A stretch of DNA of 64,000 bases from Callorhinus ursinus (Eukaryota > Chordata > Mammalia > Carnivora > Otariidae): contig NW_020312775.1 in assembly GCF_003265705.1 (NCBI RefSeq), positions 1,378,067 through 1,442,066 of the forward strand. The letters are read 5' to 3'. The translations under genes were made by a program, and so were the position numbers. The notes below the pieces were generated by a model. The model saw only the letters and a program-made list of their open reading frames with translations, searched no databases and was not told the origin of the DNA. This document shows positions 61,301 through 64,000 of this stretch, one piece after another. Every line of letters starts with the position of its first letter. The first letter of the stretch is position 1.

Positions 61301-61936
61301 CTTTGTTTTAAAATCTAATTTGTCTGATATAAGGATTGCCACCCCAGCTTTCTTTTGGTGTCCATTAGCATGGTAAATGGTTTTCCACCCCCTCACTTTC
61401 AATGTGGGGGTGCCTTTGGGTCTAAAATGAGTCTCTTGCAGACAGCATATTGATGGGTGTTGTTTTTTAATCCAATCTGATAGCCTGTGTCTTTTGATTG
61501 GGGCATTGAGCCCATTTACATTCAGGGTAACTATTAAAGGGTATGAATTTAGTGCCATTGTGTTGCCTGTAAGGTGACTGTTACTGTATATTGTCTGTGT
61601 TCCTTTCTGATCTATGCAGCTTTTAGGGTCTCTTTTTGTTTGGACTTCTTTCAATATTTCTTGTAGGGCTGGTTTTGTGTTTGCAAATTCCTTTAGTTTT
61701 TGTTTGTCCTGGAAGCTTTTTATCTGTCCTTCTATTTTCAATGATAGCCTAGCTGGATATAGTATTGGCTGCATATTTTTCTCGTTAAGTGCTCTGAAGA
61801 TATCATGCCAGTCCTTTCTGGCCTGCCAGGTCTCTGTGGATAGGTCTGTTGCCAATCTAATGTTTCCACCGTTGTAGGTTATATATCTCTTCTCCCGAGC
61901 TGCTTTCAGGATTTTCTCTTCATCTCTGAGACTCAT
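58334..61936 (-). pseudogene. L1 ORF1 C-terminal domain fused in frame to ORF2 (EN-RT)
   Basis: An uninterrupted 1200-codon frame. Residues 1 to about 104 are the C-terminal domain of ORF1p ([20 protein letters not shown]...[14 protein letters not shown]). Residues 127 on are ORF2p: endonuclease ([35 protein letters not shown]), then reverse transcriptase ([44 protein letters not shown]). The expected ORF2 ATG is at 61558. The RT active-site motif C, FADD in active L1s, reads FAGV at residues 825-828 (59453-59464), so this copy should be catalytically dead. The frame ends by frameshift before the Cys-rich tail. No inter-ORF stop is present. Confidence 0.93.
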
Positions 61937-62518
61937 AAGTTTTACTATTACATGTCAGGGGGTTGACCTATTTTTATTGATTTTGAGAGGGGTTCTCTGT
62001 GCCTCCTGGATTTTGATGCCTGTTTCCTTCCCCACATTAGGGATGTTCTCTGCTATTATATGCTCCAATATACCTTCTGCCCCTCTCTCTCTTTCTTCTT
62101 CTGGGATCCCAATTATTCTAAGGTTGTTTCATCTTATCCTCTCGCTTATCTCTTGAATTCTGCCCTCGTGATCCTGTAGTTGTTTATCTCTCTTTTTCTC
62201 AGCCTCTTTATTTTCCATCATTTAGTCTTCTATATCACTGATTCTTTCTTCTGCCTCATTATCCTAGCAGTTAGTGCCCCCATTTTTTATTGCACCTCAG
62301 TAATAGCCTTTTTGATTTCGACTTGGTTAGATTTTAGTTCTTTTATTTCTCCAGAAAGGGTTTCTCTAATAACTTCCACGCTTTTTTTCAAGCCCAGCTA
62401 GTATCTTTAAAGTCATGATTCTGAACTCTAGGTCCGACATCGTACTAATGTCAGTATTGAGTAGGTCCCTGGCAGACGGTAGTACTCTTGTTCTTTTAGC
62501 TGAGGTGATTTTTTTCAT
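61937..62518 (-). pseudogene. L1 ORF1 N-terminal and middle part, broken
   Basis: The probable start ATG is at 62518-62516 (MKKITSAKRTRVL). The following frame is interrupted by several stops, and an extra base just upstream of 61936 puts TGA/TAA in the path of the C-terminal domain. The coiled-coil part is recognisable only in pieces. Confidence 0.75.
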
Positions 62519-62720
62519 CTTGTCATTTTGTCCAGAGGAGAACAGATGAATGAGAGAACAGAATGCTAACAGGTTAACAACGTCTCCAGCAAATATACTC
62601 TATACAAATCAGAAAAGACCTGAAACCAGGGGACAAGAAAGGGAAAGAAAGAAGAGAAAAAAAAAAGGAAAAAGAAAAAGATAAAAACAAACAAAAGCAG
62701 AACAAAACAAAAAAAAAACA

Positions 62721-63302
62721 GAATATGATCAAATATGATCAGACTATTGCATAGATCAGTGCCACACACTAGCTTTTGGGCATATTTTGGTCTGTTAGAA
62801 GAAAGTGCCTGCTAAAATTTTAAAGGAAGAAAGACTTATATATGTACAAAATAAGGGTTGATAAAATGAAGGGATGGCAGATGACTGTAAAGATGAAAAT
62901 TATAAAAGATTTTATAAAAGGAATTGGTAAGATAAGAAGTTGTTTTTAAAAAGAAAGAAGAAGATTTAAAAAGAAAAGGAAAAAAGAAAAAAAAGAAAAA
63001 AAAAAGGGAGAGAATGTGATCAGGCAGGAGAATAGAACAAAGCCGTACACTAGTGATTTAAGGTATATTTTCATCTGTTAGAAGAAATTGTATCTCAAAA
63101 TTTTAAAGAGAGAACAACTTATATATATATGCCAAAAATAAGGGTAACTACTATGAAGGGAAAAAAATATGACTCTAAAAATGAAAAATAAAAAAATATT
63201 TTTAAAAAGTGATTGATAAGATGTTGTTTGAAAAAGGGAAAAAGAAAAATTAAAAAAAAAGTTAAAAAATTAACTTTGAAAAACTAATGAATTATGGTAA
63301 AA
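62721..63302 (-). repeat. Tandem duplication (period about 291 bp) in the L1 5' region
   Basis: Two diverged units start at about 62721 and 63012. Both carry 'GAATATGATC/GAATGTGATC', 'CTGTTAGAAGAAA', 'AAAATTTTAAAG', 'ACTTATATAT' and 'AAATAAGGGT' in the same order, separated by A-rich blocks. They lie between the 5' UTR and ORF1 of the young L1. Confidence 0.8.
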
Positions 63303-63309
63303 AAGCCAT

Positions 63310-64000
63310 GAATTCTATGTGCAGTATTCCCCTAGCGCTGGAGTTCTCCCATTCTCCTTGATCGGTAAACTTGGTCTTGGCTTGCTGGCTGTTCGTGCTG
63401 ATCTTCTGGGGGAGGGGCCTGTTGCCGTGGTTCCCAAATGTCTTTGCCCAAGGTGGAATTGCCCCGCCCTTGTGAGTCCGGGCTAAACAAGCTGCTCAGG
63501 TTTGCTCTCAGGAGCTTTTGTTCCCTGCAACCTCTCGGTATAGCTTTGGAGGACCAGGGTGAAAATGGTGGCCTCCCAATCTCTGCCCAGAGGAGCTGAG
63601 AACTCAGGGCCCCACTCCTCAGTGTGCCCCCAGAGAAAAGCAGTCACTCCCGTCTCCCCGGTCTCCGGCCGCACTCCGTGCTCACCCGGCCTGTGATCGA
63701 GCGTTTCTATGTCTGGCACCCAACCCCGTGTGGAGTCTCCAAACCCAGCAGATTCCTCCAGTGTGCTTCCATGCCACTCCTCCCAGGGGAGGAAGGGGAG
63801 TCTCCCCGGCTCTGCCGCTTGTTGGGTCCCTGCTGGAGGAGCAGTGACCCGACTGGGCCGCGGATCACAGTCTATGGCAACCCCGAGCTGAGAGCCCGCG
63901 CCTGGCTCCGTCTCTGCAGCCGGCTTCCCCGCTCCGATACCTGGGAGCTCTGCCGCACTCAGGCACTCCCGGTCTTTCTGTGACCCCCAGGGTTCTGAGA
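63310..64000 (-). promoter_or_regulatory. GC-rich 5' UTR/promoter of the young L1
   Basis: A CpG-containing GC-rich stretch upstream (in L1 sense) of the A-rich repeats, in the position of the L1 internal promoter. It runs off the window. Frames in it (for example 63624-63983) are non-coding by-products of composition. Confidence 0.7.

Larger units (their letters stand above)
57281..64000 (-). mobile_element. Younger carnivore L1, - strand, nearly full length
   Basis: Reading right to left: GC-rich 5' UTR (from beyond 64000 to about 63310), A-rich tandem-repeat region, broken ORF1 (62518-61640), ORF2 (61558 to about 57744), 3' UTR and A-tail meeting the target at 57281. The conserved long frame shows it is much younger than its host L1. 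Its 5' end and the right target-site duplication are outside the window. Confidence 0.93.

Noticed and set aside
58078..61877. Many + strand frames of 60-111 codons
   Set aside because: They are antisense shadows of the young L1 ORF2.

Overview
This is a mammalian X-chromosome-type window. It carries two ordinary spliced genes in convergent, tail-to-tail order: TSPAN6 (tetraspanin-6) on + near the left end, and TNMD (tenomodulin) on - in the middle. Human Xq22 has the same neighbouring, convergent arrangement. The dispersed repeats are CAN-SINEs with the head GGCGCCTGGGTGGCTCAGT and carnivore-type L1s. Neither the dog-type SINEC_Cf head nor the felid-type SINE body is seen, so an arctoid caniform (bear, seal or mustelid relative) is the best guess. 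That guess is inference from repeat types recalled from memory.

Layout. 1-1080: no gene recognised. 1080-1960: CpG-rich TSPAN6 promoter with an ETS-motif cluster and a CTCF-like core. 1485-8330: TSPAN6, whose seven coding exons total exactly 245 codons, but exons 2 and 3 lie on the opposite strand. They sit in a 1087-bp inverted segment flanked by a perfect 252-bp inverted repeat. This is the main anomaly of the window: either a real gene-breaking inversion or an assembly misjoin. 8.3-31.7 kb: intergenic, filled with CAN-SINEs, an old antisense L1 (about 13.8-20.6 kb) peppered with SINE insertions, MIR, MER5-type and L1 3'-end fragments. 31.7-46.6 kb: TNMD on -, seven exons, 317 codons, all splice sites and domains intact (TM anchor, BRICHOS, RxxR site, eight-cysteine C-terminus), with a TATA-like promoter. 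46.6-54.4 kb: old repeats (L2-like, a Tigger derivative, MIR) and an unusual run of three perfect palindromes. 54.4-64 kb: an old + strand L1 interrupted in its endonuclease region by a younger, nearly full-length - strand L1 that runs off the right end. The younger L1 has ORF1 and ORF2 fused in frame, a lost RT catalytic motif and a late frameshift.

No CRISPR array, bacterial operon, tRNA gene or novel multi-gene system was seen. The two protein genes are functionally separate: TSPAN6 is a membrane-microdomain organiser, and TNMD is a tendon/ligament type II glycoprotein. The observations most worth checking are the TSPAN6 inversion, the palindrome cluster, the dispersed copies of a TSPAN6-intron sequence, an exact 29-bp repeat touching an unidentified reading frame in TNMD intron 2, and the structure of the young L1.
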